Below, in pieces: positions 45,914 to 55,581 of a stretch of DNA of 64,000 bases. This DNA comes from Pseudarthrobacter sp. NamE5 (GTDB lineage Bacteria; Actinomycetota; Actinomycetes; Actinomycetales; Micrococcaceae): positions 361,161 through 425,160 of the forward strand of contig NZ_VAHO01000001.1 of assembly GCF_005796225.1 (NCBI RefSeq). Direction: 5' to 3'. Every line of letters begins with the position of its first letter. The first letter of the stretch is position 1. The notes under the pieces were generated by a model that searched no databases, had not been told where the DNA came from, and worked only from the letters and a program-made list of their open reading frames with translations. The translations under genes were made by a program, and so were the position numbers.

Positions 45914-47065
45914 CTAGCTCATCCAGTCGCTGCGGGCAGTGCGGTTCCGGCCGAGTGATTTGGCGGTGTAAAGGGCCGCGTCCGCCGAGGCGATGAGGCC
46001 CTTCAGGTCCTTCGTGCCGCCGTCGTACGTGGAAATCCCGTAACTTGCCGTTGGCATCTCCATCCCGTCATTGGCAGTTGTGCCGGCGAGGCGTCCGCTG
46101 ATCTCCTCGGCGATGGTTTCCGCCCTTTCGCCGTTGGCGCCTGGGATAAGGAGGACGAATTCTTCCCCGCCGTAGCGTCCCACCAAGTCGGTGGATCTCA
46201 CCGTGGCGGTGCAGGCTTCGGCGAATGCCTGCAGGGCGAGGTCGCCCGCGGCATGGCCATACGTGTCGTTGACAGCCTTGAAGTGGTCCAGGTCGGCCAG
46301 GATCAGCGCCCCCGAACCGCGGGTGACGGAACGGTCCGCCAGCTGCTCGGCCGCGAGGTTCAGGAAGGCCTTGCGGTTGAGAAGACCGGTGAGATCGTCA
46401 CGGGAAGCGACCATGCGCAGCGCCCTGGTCTGCTGTTCGCTGCTGAGGGCGGCCATGCTGAAGGACACCACCACCAGGAGCACCATGGTCACCATGGTGG
46501 TGACGGCGGAACCGAAAACGGTAACGAAAACAGGGCCGTCCTGCCCTTCAAGCATAAAGGCCCACCACCGCAGGAAGTAGAAGAAGGACAGCCCGCCGGC
46601 AGCCGCGGCCATGGGGATTCGTACCCGGGAATACCCCGGTTCCAGGCGCCACAATTCGCGTGCTGCCAGGCCGATGGTGAGGCTCATGGCCGCCAGGAAA
46701 ACGGGACCCCCGGACCAGGTGTTAGTGGCCGGGCTGTCGACGACGGAAGCAACCAAGGTTACCAGCGGTATGCCCGTGAACGCCCACATGGGCGGCAGCA
46801 CCGTGCGCAGCGACCTGGCGCCGGCCCAGACAGCCACTCCGCCGTGCACCAGCAGCACGTTGCCGGCAGGGTTGGCCCATAGCTGGTGCGGCGTCCCGTC
46901 CAGCAGGAAACAAGCGGATCCGGTAAGGAAGAACAGCAGCGCCAGGCACCACCAGCCGCTGTAGGGCGAGCGCGTGACACGGTAGGCGGAAAAGTAAAAG
47001 AGGAAAGCCAGAACCAGCGCCATCAGACCGAACGCGATCCGGAGAGTCGCTGTGTCCAACACCAT
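45914..47065 (-). CDS. Membrane-anchored diguanylate cyclase (GGDEF)
   Basis: 383 residues from ATG 47065. The first 200 residues hold about six or seven transmembrane helices of unknown sensing role. The C-terminal domain has DDLTGLLNRKAF, DLDHFKAVNDTYGHAAGD and the active-site GGEEF in GRYGGEEFVLLIP. An RSTD sequence five residues before GGEEF is an inhibitory I-site, so the enzyme is probably controlled by its product. It makes cyclic di-GMP from two GTP at the membrane. No EAL domain is fused. Confidence 0.94.
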   Translation of the reverse strand: MVLDTATLRIAFGLMALVLAFLFYFSAYRVTRSPYSGWWCLALLFFLTGSACFLLDGTPHQLWANPAGNVLLVHGGVAVWAGARSLRTVLPPMWAFTGIPLVTLVASVVDSPATNTWSGGPVFLAAMSLTIGLAARELWRLEPGYSRVRIPMAAAAGGLSFFYFLRWWAFMLEGQDGPVFVTVFGSAVTTMVTMVLLVVVSFSMAALSSEQQTRALRMVASRDDLTGLLNRKAFLNLAAEQLADRSVTRGSGALILADLDHFKAVNDTYGHAAGDLALQAFAEACTATVRSTDLVGRYGGEEFVLLIPGANGERAETIAEEISGRLAGTTANDGMEMPTASYGISTYDGGTKDLKGLIASADAALYTAKSLGRNRTARSDWMS

Positions 47066-47206
47066 CTTTTCGAAGTCCCCCTGATGCCAAAAGCGTGCAG
47101 TCCCCAGTATCGCACCGGTCCGGGAGACTGTCAGGAAGATGCTTCAGCCTGATTCAGGGCCTAGGGTTGTCAGATACGCCAGCAGGACTACCCGGAAGGC
47201 AAGACC

Positions 47207-47443
47207 ATGCTCCTTCTCTTTGGTTTCAAGACGGTGCTCAAGGCACTGCCCGGCAAACCCGCCACCTGCCAGTACTGCCGCTCGTTCGTTCACCACCACC
47301 TCGAGGAGCGGGCTACCAAGTTCACCCTCTTCTTCATTCCGGTGTTCACCACATCGCGGTCCTACCAGATCACCTGCACCAACTGCGGATATGTATCACG
47401 CATTTCGGCACGCGAGAAGCGGGCGCTGGAACTGCAGCGCTAG
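47207..47443 (+). CDS. Small zinc-ribbon protein
   Basis: 78 residues from ATG 47207. Two CxxC knuckles (CQYC and CTNC) flank a middle with HHHLEERATKFTLFFIPVF. This zinc-ribbon plus hydrophobic pattern is common in small actinobacterial proteins, but the function is unknown. The preceding base context offers only a weak ribosome site. Confidence 0.8.
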   Translation: MLLLFGFKTVLKALPGKPATCQYCRSFVHHHLEERATKFTLFFIPVFTTSRSYQITCTNCGYVSRISAREKRALELQR

Positions 47444-47491
47444 GGCGCTCCTTGTTCAGGCGGCGTCCCGGCACCACTCCTGGTCAGTGCG

Positions 47492-47860
47492 CTACAGGTC
47501 CCTCACGGCCCCGCGTCGCCGCCATAGGTAAAACGCCACGAGCAATATCACCAGGATGATCGCAAGCCCGATCAGCAGGGGCGTGGTGTCGTCCGCCTGG
47601 GCCGTTCCGGCGTCACTTGGGCCTCCGGGGGGAGGAGGTGAAGATTCGGCCGGAGTTGCTGTTCCGGTCGGCGCGGGAGTAGGCCCGGTTGGAGCATCAG
47701 TGGGAGAAGGCTGCTGCCCCTGGGCTACCTCCAGTGCGGCCGCAACGTGGACGCTTGCAGCTGCGATACCGGCGGACGATGCAGTGGCCCCCGCGGTCAA
47801 GCACAGCACGCTTCCGATGAGGGCAAAGAAGACAGCCGCCCTCGTCAATGTCGTCCGCAT
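47492..47860 (-). CDS. Small secreted or membrane protein with Pro/Thr linker
   Basis: 122 residues from ATG 47860. An N-terminal signal (MRTTLTRAAVFFALIGSVL) is followed by a Pro/Ser/Thr-rich spacer (residues about 50-88) and a C-terminal helix (LIGLAIILVILLVAFYLW) ending in RRRGAV. There is no LPxTG, so the second helix itself anchors it. Possibly a cell-wall-spanning surface protein. Not assigned to a family. Confidence 0.65.
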   Translation of the reverse strand: MRTTLTRAAVFFALIGSVLCLTAGATASSAGIAAASVHVAAALEVAQGQQPSPTDAPTGPTPAPTGTATPAESSPPPPGGPSDAGTAQADDTTPLLIGLAIILVILLVAFYLWRRRGAVRDL

Positions 47861-48089
47861 AGCTCCTCCTCCGGGACGTCCCGTGGCACGGGAAGTCGGC
47901 ACTGGGAATGTCAGGGGCAGGGCATTACACCCCCTCATTGTGAACCTGGCCAGGAGCCCTGTCCATCACCGGCGGAACGGAGGCAGGGTCTGGTGCAAGC
48001 AACAGGCCGCAGCTACAGTAGGACCGGACCGTAGCGGTCCTTGTCCCGGAAGAGGGAGGTGGTTTTGATGACTGTTACAGCCGCACGCT

Positions 48090-49154
48090 TTGAGCGTCCC
48101 GCATCCATTACCCCCACCCTTCCCCTGCTCCGCACCGGCCCCGCCTAAGCCTCTTCCCGCGGGACCTTCCACAACACCACGGCCCAGGCCGCCGGTGCTC
48201 CTCCACCTGCCCTACCCGCTGAGCGGGGAGGCCCCCGTCACCGGCGACTGGGTCTGGATAGGACCTAACCGCGCCGGTGACCGGCAGATCCTCGCCGTCC
48301 TTCCCCGGCGCTCCGAACTCAGCCGCAAGCGCGCCTTCGAGGTTTCATCGGAGGCGCAGATCCTGGCGGCCAACATGGACATGGTGGGCGTCGTGGTCCC
48401 GGTGGACCGGCCCCTCACCCATAACCGGATGGAGCGTACGCTCGTTGCCGCATGGGACTCCGGCGCCACTCCCCTGGTGATCATCACCAAGGCGGACCTC
48501 GCGGACGTGGCGGACGACGTCGTCGGGAAGGTCATCCTGCAGGCGGCAGGCGTGGAGGTGGTCACCACTTCAGCGGAAAAAGGCGACGGCATTGACGCGT
48601 TGCTGTCGCACCTTCCCGCGGGCGGCACCATCGTCCTGCTCGGTCCATCCGGTGCGGGAAAGTCCACGCTCATCAACGCGCTGGTGGGACGCGACGTCCA
48701 AGACACCGGAGAGGTGCGGAGCGGCGATTTCAAAGGAAAGCACACCACCACGTCCCGGCAATTGGTGCCCCTCCCGAACGGAACCGTGCTGATGGACACC
48801 CCCGGTGTCCGCGGCTTTGGATTGTTCGACGCGGAGGACGGCATGGGCGAGATGTTCGGCGACGTAGAGGGGCTGGCGGCCCGGTGCAGGTTCCCGGACT
48901 GCGCGCACCAGGGCGAGCCGGCCTGCGCCGTCCAGGCGGCGATCACCGACGGTGTGCTGGAGGAACGCCGCTGGCACAACTACCTGAAGCTCCAGCGAGA
49001 AGTGGCGGCTCTGGCGCGGCGGAGCGACGCCGCTGCACAGCGCGCCTACCAGCGGGAATGGCACCAGAAGGTGGTAGCGGCCGGAAAGTCGCAGCGCTGG
49101 GCGGAGCGTGAGTCAGCCGAAAGGAGGGAGCGGTCGGGACGCAGGCGCCGCTGA
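48090..49154 (+). CDS. RsgA-like circularly permuted GTPase with abnormal N-terminus
   Basis: 354 residues if begun at TTG 48090, but the start is doubtful. The G4 motif TKAD precedes G1 GPSGAGKST and G3 DTPGVRGF, the permuted order of RsgA. The C-terminal zinc site CRFPDCAHQGEPAC is intact. The usual N-terminal OB fold is cut short: the first 45 residues are Pro-rich and only PVTGDWVWIG at its end is recognisable. A strong GGGAGG site with ATG 48068 opens another frame that stops at 48148, so a frameshift or rearrangement of the 5' end is likely. RsgA helps the 30S subunit mature; a working protein would need the OB fold. Confidence 0.8.
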   Translation: MSVPHPLPPPFPCSAPAPPKPLPAGPSTTPRPRPPVLLHLPYPLSGEAPVTGDWVWIGPNRAGDRQILAVLPRRSELSRKRAFEVSSEAQILAANMDMVGVVVPVDRPLTHNRMERTLVAAWDSGATPLVIITKADLADVADDVVGKVILQAAGVEVVTTSAEKGDGIDALLSHLPAGGTIVLLGPSGAGKSTLINALVGRDVQDTGEVRSGDFKGKHTTTSRQLVPLPNGTVLMDTPGVRGFGLFDAEDGMGEMFGDVEGLAARCRFPDCAHQGEPACAVQAAITDGVLEERRWHNYLKLQREVAALARRSDAAAQRAYQREWHQKVVAAGKSQRWAERESAERRERSGRRRR

Positions 49155-49203
49155 CAGGAGCTCGGTGGCCTGCCTCTCGACGGGATGACTGAACAAGCCA
49201 GCA

Positions 49204-49341
49204 TCAAAGCTCCGGGGCGTGCTCCTCCGGAAGGGCACCCTCATCCTCCGGGTGCCGCTTGAGGTTCAGCAGCGCCAGCGCCAGCCCGCCCCACACGGTG
49301 AGTATGGCGATGATCATCATGGTGATGGCAACGGGTGTCAC
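49204..49341 (-). CDS. metS: Small subunit of methionine/alanine NSS transporter (MetS-like)
   Basis: 45 residues from GTG 49341, overlapping the symporter stop codon (GTGA). One hydrophobic helix (VAITMMIIAILTVWGGLALA) is followed by NLKRHPEDEGALPEE. This matches the tiny second subunit found directly after MetP-type symporters in Corynebacterium and relatives, which is required for methionine uptake. It is too short for routine gene calling. Confidence 0.85.
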   Translation of the reverse strand: MTPVAITMMIIAILTVWGGLALALLNLKRHPEDEGALPEEHAPEL

Positions 49342-50912
49342 AGCGCCGTCTCCTTTGCTTCCCGCTCCACCAGGGAGTCGTACTCCGGGTCATGGTTCGC
49401 CTTGGACGTCCGGCTCCAGGGGATGAACGTCAGGACCAGCGCCAGGACTACCAGCCCCCCGGCCATGCCCCAGCCGAACACGCCCACGAACCAGTCCGGG
49501 TAACCCTCATAGGGGGTGGAAATCTTGCTGATGAATTCGTTCGCCACCATGTAGATCAGGGCCAGCGGCACCACGACTGATACCAGCACCATCCAGGTAC
49601 CCCGCATCTTCACGGTGGAGACGCGGTTGAGGTGGGCGGACAGCAGGGGAAGCTTGCGCAGGAACCATGCCAGCACCACCACGGTCACCAGGGCGCCGAG
49701 TGTGATCCCGAAGCTGTTGACGAAGGCGTCCGAGGTATCCAGCAGGTAGAGACCGGTCGCCGTGGGAAACAGGCCCAGGGAGACAACAGCCACCAGGATG
49801 CTGACCACCAGGGACGCTTTGACCCGGCCCCAGCCGAGCTTGTCCTGGACCGCGGCAACGATGACCTCCAGGACGGATATCAGCGACGTGATTCCTGCGA
49901 AGACCAGGGAGCCGAAGAACAGCACGCCCATCAGCGCTCCGAAGGGTGCCTGCGACACGATGGTGGGGAATGCCACAAAGGCCAACCCGATGCCCTGCGT
50001 CACCACCTCATTAACTCCCGTGCCGGCTGCCTGTGCCATGAAGCCCAGGGCGGCGAAAACACCGATCCCGGCGAGGATTTCGAAACCTGAGTTGGAAAAG
50101 GCAACAACCATCCCGGATCCGGTGAGATCAGTCCGCCGCTTCAGATAGGAGGAGTAGGTGACCATGATCCCGTAGCCGACTGAGAGTGAGAAGAAGATGT
50201 GTCCGTAGGCCGCCGCCCAGACTGAGGGATCGGCCAGAGAGGACCAGTCCGGGGTGAAAAAGGCATTCAGCCCCTGCGCAGCGCCCGGGAGGAAGAGGGA
50301 CTGGACCACCAGCAGGAGGAACATCACCACCAACAGCGGCAACAGGACCGAGTTGGCGCGCGAAATTCCCTTGCGGATACCGGCAGCCATGATCACGATG
50401 ACTGCCAGCCAGGTCACCAGCAGCGGAAAGAAAACGGACGGGACGAAATCGAATCCCAGGCCGGGCGCCTCAGCGACACCCAGGAAGGTTCCGAAGAAAT
50501 AGCCCTCGGCGTCGTCGCCCCAGGCCTCGGTGAAGGAAAAGATGGTGTACATCAGGGACCAGGCAATGATCACTGCGTAGTAGGCGGCGATGACGAAGCA
50601 GACCAGAACCTGCCACCATCCCAAAGGCTCCGCCGCCCTATGGAGCCGGCGATAGGCCAGGGGTGCAGATCCCCTGAATTTGTGCCCTACCGCGTAGTCC
50701 AGGAAGAGCAGCGGAATGCCCGCCGTCAGCAGGGCCACCAGATACGGAATCAGGAAGGCTCCGCCCCCGTTGTCGTACGCAATGTAGGGAAAGCGCCAGA
50801 TGTTGCCAAGGCCCACTGCCGACCCTATGGCGGAAAGGATAAAGAGCCGGCGCGACGAAAAGGTCTCACGTTTGAGGGGTGCTGCCTTGCCCGGCGATGA
50901 CTGACTGGTCAT
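49338..50912 (-). CDS. Sodium-dependent neurotransmitter-symporter-family transporter (MetP-like)
   Basis: 524 residues from ATG 50912. The first helix GSAVGLGNIWRFPYIAYDNGGGAF contains the sodium-binding motif of the NSS family. About 11-12 further helices follow, ending in a short charged tail. Paired with the MetS-like gene, it most likely imports methionine or alanine with sodium. The two form a stand-alone operon. Confidence 0.93.
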   Translation of the reverse strand: MTSQSSPGKAAPLKRETFSSRRLFILSAIGSAVGLGNIWRFPYIAYDNGGGAFLIPYLVALLTAGIPLLFLDYAVGHKFRGSAPLAYRRLHRAAEPLGWWQVLVCFVIAAYYAVIIAWSLMYTIFSFTEAWGDDAEGYFFGTFLGVAEAPGLGFDFVPSVFFPLLVTWLAVIVIMAAGIRKGISRANSVLLPLLVVMFLLLVVQSLFLPGAAQGLNAFFTPDWSSLADPSVWAAAYGHIFFSLSVGYGIMVTYSSYLKRRTDLTGSGMVVAFSNSGFEILAGIGVFAALGFMAQAAGTGVNEVVTQGIGLAFVAFPTIVSQAPFGALMGVLFFGSLVFAGITSLISVLEVIVAAVQDKLGWGRVKASLVVSILVAVVSLGLFPTATGLYLLDTSDAFVNSFGITLGALVTVVVLAWFLRKLPLLSAHLNRVSTVKMRGTWMVLVSVVVPLALIYMVANEFISKISTPYEGYPDWFVGVFGWGMAGGLVVLALVLTFIPWSRTSKANHDPEYDSLVEREAKETAL

Positions 50913-51129
50913 CTTCCCGCACCTTCAGGCAGGGCCGGGGCCGAAACGGTGGGAACGCGGTCACAACGGGTATTTTTCCGGTTCATGCCGTGCCTCTCGG
51001 ATGAGGTTGGGAAATCCTTCACTGGCCACTCCGGACTTTACTGCGAGGGCCCCACAGGGGGAAGCCCTGCCGCCGTGTGAAGCCCTCAGGTACTGCTGTT
51101 CGCCCCGCTTCACCGAGTAGTGTTCCGTC

Positions 51130-51837
51130 ATGGACATCATCCTCGTGCCCGGTTTCTGGTTGGACGCTTCTTCCTGGGAGGAGGTGACCCCGGCGCTCGA
51201 GGCGGCCGGGCACCGTCCGCACCCGCTCACCCTGCCGGGCATGGAAGCAATGGACGCTGACCGCTCCGGCATAGGGCTGCGGGACCACATCAATGCAGTC
51301 ACCGCGGCCGTGGACAACCTGGACGGCAAGGTGGTCCTGGTGGGCCACTCGGGCGGCGGCGCCATCATTCACGGAGTGGTGGATGCCCGGCCGGACAAGG
51401 TGGAACGAGCCATCTATGTGGACAGCGGCCCACTCGGCGAGGGCGACGTGATCAACAACCAGCTGCGGGCGGACGGTGACGGGATTCCGCTGCCGCCTTG
51501 GGAAGACTTCGAGGATGCCGACCTGGTGGACCTTGACGAAGGGCTGCGGAAGGCGTTCCGCTCGCGTGCCGTTCCTGAACCCAAGGGTGTCGCCTACGAC
51601 CCCCAGCACCTGCACGACACGCGGCGCTACGAGGTGCCGGCGACCGTCATCGCCTGCGAATTCCCTTCCTCGCTGCTGCGGGAATGGATCGACGCCGGGC
51701 ATCCCTTCGTTGCCGAGCTGGCACGGATCCGTGAGGTTGAGTATGTGGACCTGCCGACGGGCCACTGGCCACAGTTCACGAAACCCCAAGAACTGGCACG
51801 CGCCATTGTCAAGGCAGTGGACCGCACGAGGCACTGA
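51130..51837 (+). CDS. Alpha/beta hydrolase
   Basis: 235 residues from ATG 51130. DIILVPGFWLDASSWEEV is the N-terminal strand and oxyanion region. GHSGGGAI contains the nucleophile Ser, and TGHWPQF near residue 220 contains the catalytic His; an Asp in between completes the triad. It is of the small MhpC-like, cytosolic type. It is 47 bp before the TetR gene on the same strand, so it may be under that regulator. Substrate unknown. Confidence 0.9.
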   Translation: MDIILVPGFWLDASSWEEVTPALEAAGHRPHPLTLPGMEAMDADRSGIGLRDHINAVTAAVDNLDGKVVLVGHSGGGAIIHGVVDARPDKVERAIYVDSGPLGEGDVINNQLRADGDGIPLPPWEDFEDADLVDLDEGLRKAFRSRAVPEPKGVAYDPQHLHDTRRYEVPATVIACEFPSSLLREWIDAGHPFVAELARIREVEYVDLPTGHWPQFTKPQELARAIVKAVDRTRH

Positions 51838-51884
51838 ATTGAACACGCTAGATTGAACGGACCGCACCGTTACAAGGAGTCCCC

Positions 51885-52499
51885 GTGCCGCGTCCGCGAT
51901 CACCGCTGCTGTCCGTTGATGCCATCGTCCGGGCAGCCCTCTTCCTGGTGGATTCCACTGGGGATTTCAGCTTTCCCAAAGTGGCAAAGCAACTCGGTGT
52001 CAGCCAGGCGGCCCTGTACAACCACATCGAGAACCGGGAACATATCATCGAGCTGATGCGGGGCCTGGTCTTCTCCGAAAGGCAGCACCTGGATACGGAG
52101 AACCTTCCGTGGGACGAGGCACTCCGGAACCTTGCCCGCGAGTACCGTGACTGTCTGGTGGACCACCCCCGGCTGGTGCCGCTCCTGGTTGCCCAGACCG
52201 TGCGGGACCTCGGCGTGATGCGGATCTACGAGGACATGGCGACTGTACTGGCCAAGGCAGGGCTGGCCCCTTCCGCAATCGTCCCGGCCATCACCACGGT
52301 GGACTACCTGGTCCTCGGATCAGCCCTGGAACTGACTGCGCCCGAGGTGGTCTGGTCCCCGCCGCAGGGCCTGTTTCCCATGCTTTCGGAGGCGATTGCG
52401 GATCTGGGTTCCCCGGCGGAACGCTCGAACACGGCGTTTTCCTTCGGGCTGGAAACCCTGCTGGCGGGGATACGGCAGGTAACAAAAACGAGTTTCTGA
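51885..52499 (+). CDS. TetR-family regulator
   Basis: 204 residues from GTG 51885 with ACAAGGAG upstream. The helix-turn-helix FSFPKVAKQLGVSQAALYNHI is typical, followed by a helical ligand domain with the TetR_C-like HPRLVPLLVAQTVRDLGV region. It precedes the MFS-amidohydrolase operon on the same strand by 105 bp and is its probable regulator. Confidence 0.92.
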   Translation: MPRPRSPLLSVDAIVRAALFLVDSTGDFSFPKVAKQLGVSQAALYNHIENREHIIELMRGLVFSERQHLDTENLPWDEALRNLAREYRDCLVDHPRLVPLLVAQTVRDLGVMRIYEDMATVLAKAGLAPSAIVPAITTVDYLVLGSALELTAPEVVWSPPQGLFPMLSEAIADLGSPAERSNTAFSFGLETLLAGIRQVTKTSF

Positions 52500-52604
52500 A
52501 AGGCTTTCACTAAAACCCTTGTGCTGGCAGGGGTGTATCCCCATAATAAATGAAGGCCATTCATTTTGTGACAGCCTTCACTCCATCCCAGCAAGGAGAA
52601 GTCC

Positions 52605-53831
52605 ATGTCCCAGGACGACCAAAGCACAGCTCGCGTTCCCCTGACTGCAACGCGTGCCGTCTCCGTCTTCGGCATCAGCGTGGTCGGCTTTATGACGGCC
52701 AACCTGGTGCCGGTCATGATCTTCGCCCTGACCGGGGAACGTGGTTTCTCCGATACCGAGGCGGGAACACTGATGACCGGATCGCTGCTCGCCTGCGCGG
52801 CCGCCTGCCTGCTGACGTCCCGCCTGGCGGCAGGAAACGGAAGGTACCTGGTGGCACGGGTCGGCCTGGTTTTCACGGCGGCAGGCTTCGGAGCCGCGGC
52901 ATTCATCCCGTCAGCACCAATCGTCGTCGCAGGTGTCCTGATCGGCGGCCTCGGCGCCGGCGGGGCCGTCTCCGCGGGCGGCGCCGCCCTTGGCGCACTC
53001 CGCAACCCGGACCGCGCCTCCGGTATCAGCGGCTTTACCAACCGCGCCATCGTCTCGGTGGTCCTCTTCGTGATCCCGGCGCTGGGCGCCGGCATGGGCA
53101 GTGCCTTCGGCCTGCTGGCCGGCCTTGCCCTGGCCGCCCTGTTCACCACACCCTGGCTGCCGGCCAGGCCCGCCGCGCCCGCAACCCAGGCCACGGCAGT
53201 TGCCGCTCCAAAAGCAACATCCCGGAAAACCACCATTGCCGGCTTCGGGCTGCTCGCCTGCTTCGCCCTGTGGGCCCTCAGCGAAGACTCCCTTTGGGCC
53301 GTTGCCGCCACCATGGGAGCGGACCAGGCGCAGCTTGACGAAAACGGTATGGGACTGGTGCTGAGCCTTTCCACCCTGGGCGGCCTCCTCGCCTCGGGAC
53401 TTATCGGAGTGGCAGGGCGTCGCCTGGGCCGGACAGTACCTCTCGCCGTCGCACTCCTGGCGGGCGCGGCACTGAAGATACTCTCCGGCGTCGTTACAGA
53501 TCCAGGCCTGTACATGGCCGTCATCATCGCCTGGAACACCATCTACATGCTGTCGTTCATCTACATCGTGGCCGCTGCCGCCGCACTGGACGCCTCCGGG
53601 CGCTGGTCCGCCCCGGTGCTCGGCGTCTACCTGGTGGGGTCCTCGTTCGCCCCGTTCTTCGGAACATTCGTCTCGGCCGGGGCAGGCTACGACGTCCTGG
53701 GTTATGTCCTCGGCGGCATGACCCTGGCCCTGATGGTTCCACTGGTGGCCATCTCCCGCATCTCCGTCCAGACCGAAAAAGCGGGTGCCGGCAACGCCAC
53801 GCCCGAGATCCATAAGGCGGCCATCGTTTAA
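52605..53831 (+). CDS. MFS transporter of the amidohydrolase operon
   Basis: 408 residues from ATG 52605 (CAAGGAG upstream). Twelve predicted helices; charged loops are sparse, but the pattern of helices 1-6 (FMTANLVPVMIFAL, GSLLACAAACLL) is that of a small MFS member. Its stop shares a base with the start of the amidohydrolase (TAATG), so it is translated with it. It would import the operon's substrate. Confidence 0.88.
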   Translation: MSQDDQSTARVPLTATRAVSVFGISVVGFMTANLVPVMIFALTGERGFSDTEAGTLMTGSLLACAAACLLTSRLAAGNGRYLVARVGLVFTAAGFGAAAFIPSAPIVVAGVLIGGLGAGGAVSAGGAALGALRNPDRASGISGFTNRAIVSVVLFVIPALGAGMGSAFGLLAGLALAALFTTPWLPARPAAPATQATAVAAPKATSRKTTIAGFGLLACFALWALSEDSLWAVAATMGADQAQLDENGMGLVLSLSTLGGLLASGLIGVAGRRLGRTVPLAVALLAGAALKILSGVVTDPGLYMAVIIAWNTIYMLSFIYIVAAAAALDASGRWSAPVLGVYLVGSSFAPFFGTFVSAGAGYDVLGYVLGGMTLALMVPLVAISRISVQTEKAGAGNATPEIHKAAIV

Positions 53832-55537
53832 TGTTCCGCACCAGCCAGACAGAAAGCACTATCTTGCCTGCACGCACGCTCTACACCAATGCCACCGTCT
53901 TCACCGCCGACGGCTCTCCTGCCGAAGCCTTTGTAGTGGAGGGCTCCGAGTTTGTCCACGTTGGTGACGAGGCTGGAGCCCGCAGGGCCGCGGGCGACAG
54001 CGCCATGGAGGTGGACCTGGCCGGCGGCTTCGTCCTCCCCGGATTCGTGGACGCGCACACGCATCTGCTGATGATGGGCCAGGCCCTGCAGAAGGTCCAG
54101 CTGCGTGACGCGGTTGACCTCGCGGATCTGCAGCACCGACTGAGGGAAGCTGCCGCCGCCACTGACGCCGAACGGATCCTTGGTGCCGGCTGGCTCTACA
54201 GCACCCTCGCACGGGAACAGCCCACGCGGAAACTGCTGGACGAGGCCGTCCCCGACCTCCCCGTCTACCTGGACGCCAACGACCTGCACTCCGTCTGGGT
54301 CAACAGCGCCGCCCTGGCCGAAATGGGCATCACCAGGGACACCCCGGACCCCATCGGCGGACGGATCGGCCGCGACCCGGAAACGGGCGAGGCGGACGGG
54401 ATGCTCTACGAAACGGCCGCCCAGCAGATCGTCTGGCCGGCCCTTGCTGCCCACGCCACAGACGAGGACCGGGACGCCCAGCTCGAAGAAGCGTTCGCGA
54501 ACTACCTGGCCGTCGGCGTCACGAGCGCCGTGGACATGGCCGTGCAGGACGACGACCTGGCTGCCTTCCGCCGCGCCCTGGAGCGCCGCAACGGCACGCT
54601 GCCCATCCGGGTCAAGGGCCACCTGCTGGTTGCACGGCACGAGTCTGAGGCCGAGAACCTGGCACAGGTGGCCAAGGCGGCATGGCTCGCAGCGGACCTG
54701 CACGGCGACTGGCTGCAGATCTGCGGCATCAAGCTGGTGGTGGACGGCGTCATCGACAGCTGCACCGCCGCCATGAAGGAACCGTACGCGGACGGCAGCA
54801 GTGCCAAGCCCATCTGGGACCGCGAATCCCTGATCCCCGTGGTGGCAGCCGCAGACGCCGCCGGCCTCCAGATTGCCCTGCATGCCATCGGCGACGAAGC
54901 GTCGGACATCGCACTCGACGCGCTGGAGGAGGCGTACCGCCGCAACGGGCCCCGCGACCGGCGGCACCGCATCGAGCACCTGGAGACCGTGACCGAGGGG
55001 AACGTCCAGCGGCTGGCTTCCCTGGGTGTTGTGGCCTCCATGCAGCCGGTCCACGCGGACCCGGCCATCCAGGACAACTGGCGGAGTGTGCTCGGCGACC
55101 ACCGCTGTGAACGCGCCTTTCCCTGGACCGAGTTTACGGACGCAGGCGCTACCCTTGCCCTGAGCACGGACGCGCCAACGGCTCCGCACCAGCCCCTGCC
55201 GAACATGTATGTTGCCGCCACGCGGCGCTCTGCCCTCGATCCGGCGCTGGAAGCGAACCTCCCCAAATACGCCCTGGACCTGGCCGACGCCCTCTGCCAC
55301 GCCACCCGCGATGCCGCCTACTCCTGCCGCGCGGAGGACCGGCAGGGCCGGATCGCGGCCGGCTACCTGGCCGACTTCACGGTCCTGGACAGCAACCCGC
55401 TGCAGGCGGACGCCGCACAGCTGCTCACCAACCGGGCCCGGCTCACCGTGGTGGGCGGCGCAACAGCGTACGACGCCGGCACCTCCGTTGATTCCCGCCT
55501 CGCCCCCGCCGGGCAGCGGCTTAGCCAGCCTGCCTGA
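53831..55537 (+). CDS. YtcJ-like metal-dependent amidohydrolase
   Basis: 568 residues, ATG 53831 overlapping the MFS stop. GFVDAHTHLLMMG has the HxH metal pair, followed later by HAIGDEA, RIEHLE and STDAPTAPHQ for the remaining metal ligands and catalytic Asp. The N-terminal and C-terminal beta-sandwich (GYLADFTVLDSNPL) are typical of amidohydrolase family 3. It hydrolyses an N-acyl, amide or cyclic amide bond. The agmatine deiminase gene follows 44 bp later. Confidence 0.92.
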   Translation: MFRTSQTESTILPARTLYTNATVFTADGSPAEAFVVEGSEFVHVGDEAGARRAAGDSAMEVDLAGGFVLPGFVDAHTHLLMMGQALQKVQLRDAVDLADLQHRLREAAAATDAERILGAGWLYSTLAREQPTRKLLDEAVPDLPVYLDANDLHSVWVNSAALAEMGITRDTPDPIGGRIGRDPETGEADGMLYETAAQQIVWPALAAHATDEDRDAQLEEAFANYLAVGVTSAVDMAVQDDDLAAFRRALERRNGTLPIRVKGHLLVARHESEAENLAQVAKAAWLAADLHGDWLQICGIKLVVDGVIDSCTAAMKEPYADGSSAKPIWDRESLIPVVAAADAAGLQIALHAIGDEASDIALDALEEAYRRNGPRDRRHRIEHLETVTEGNVQRLASLGVVASMQPVHADPAIQDNWRSVLGDHRCERAFPWTEFTDAGATLALSTDAPTAPHQPLPNMYVAATRRSALDPALEANLPKYALDLADALCHATRDAAYSCRAEDRQGRIAAGYLADFTVLDSNPLQADAAQLLTNRARLTVVGGATAYDAGTSVDSRLAPAGQRLSQPA

Positions 55538-55581
55538 TCCACCCGCATAGCCAGACGCACAAGAAAGACTTAGGAACACCC

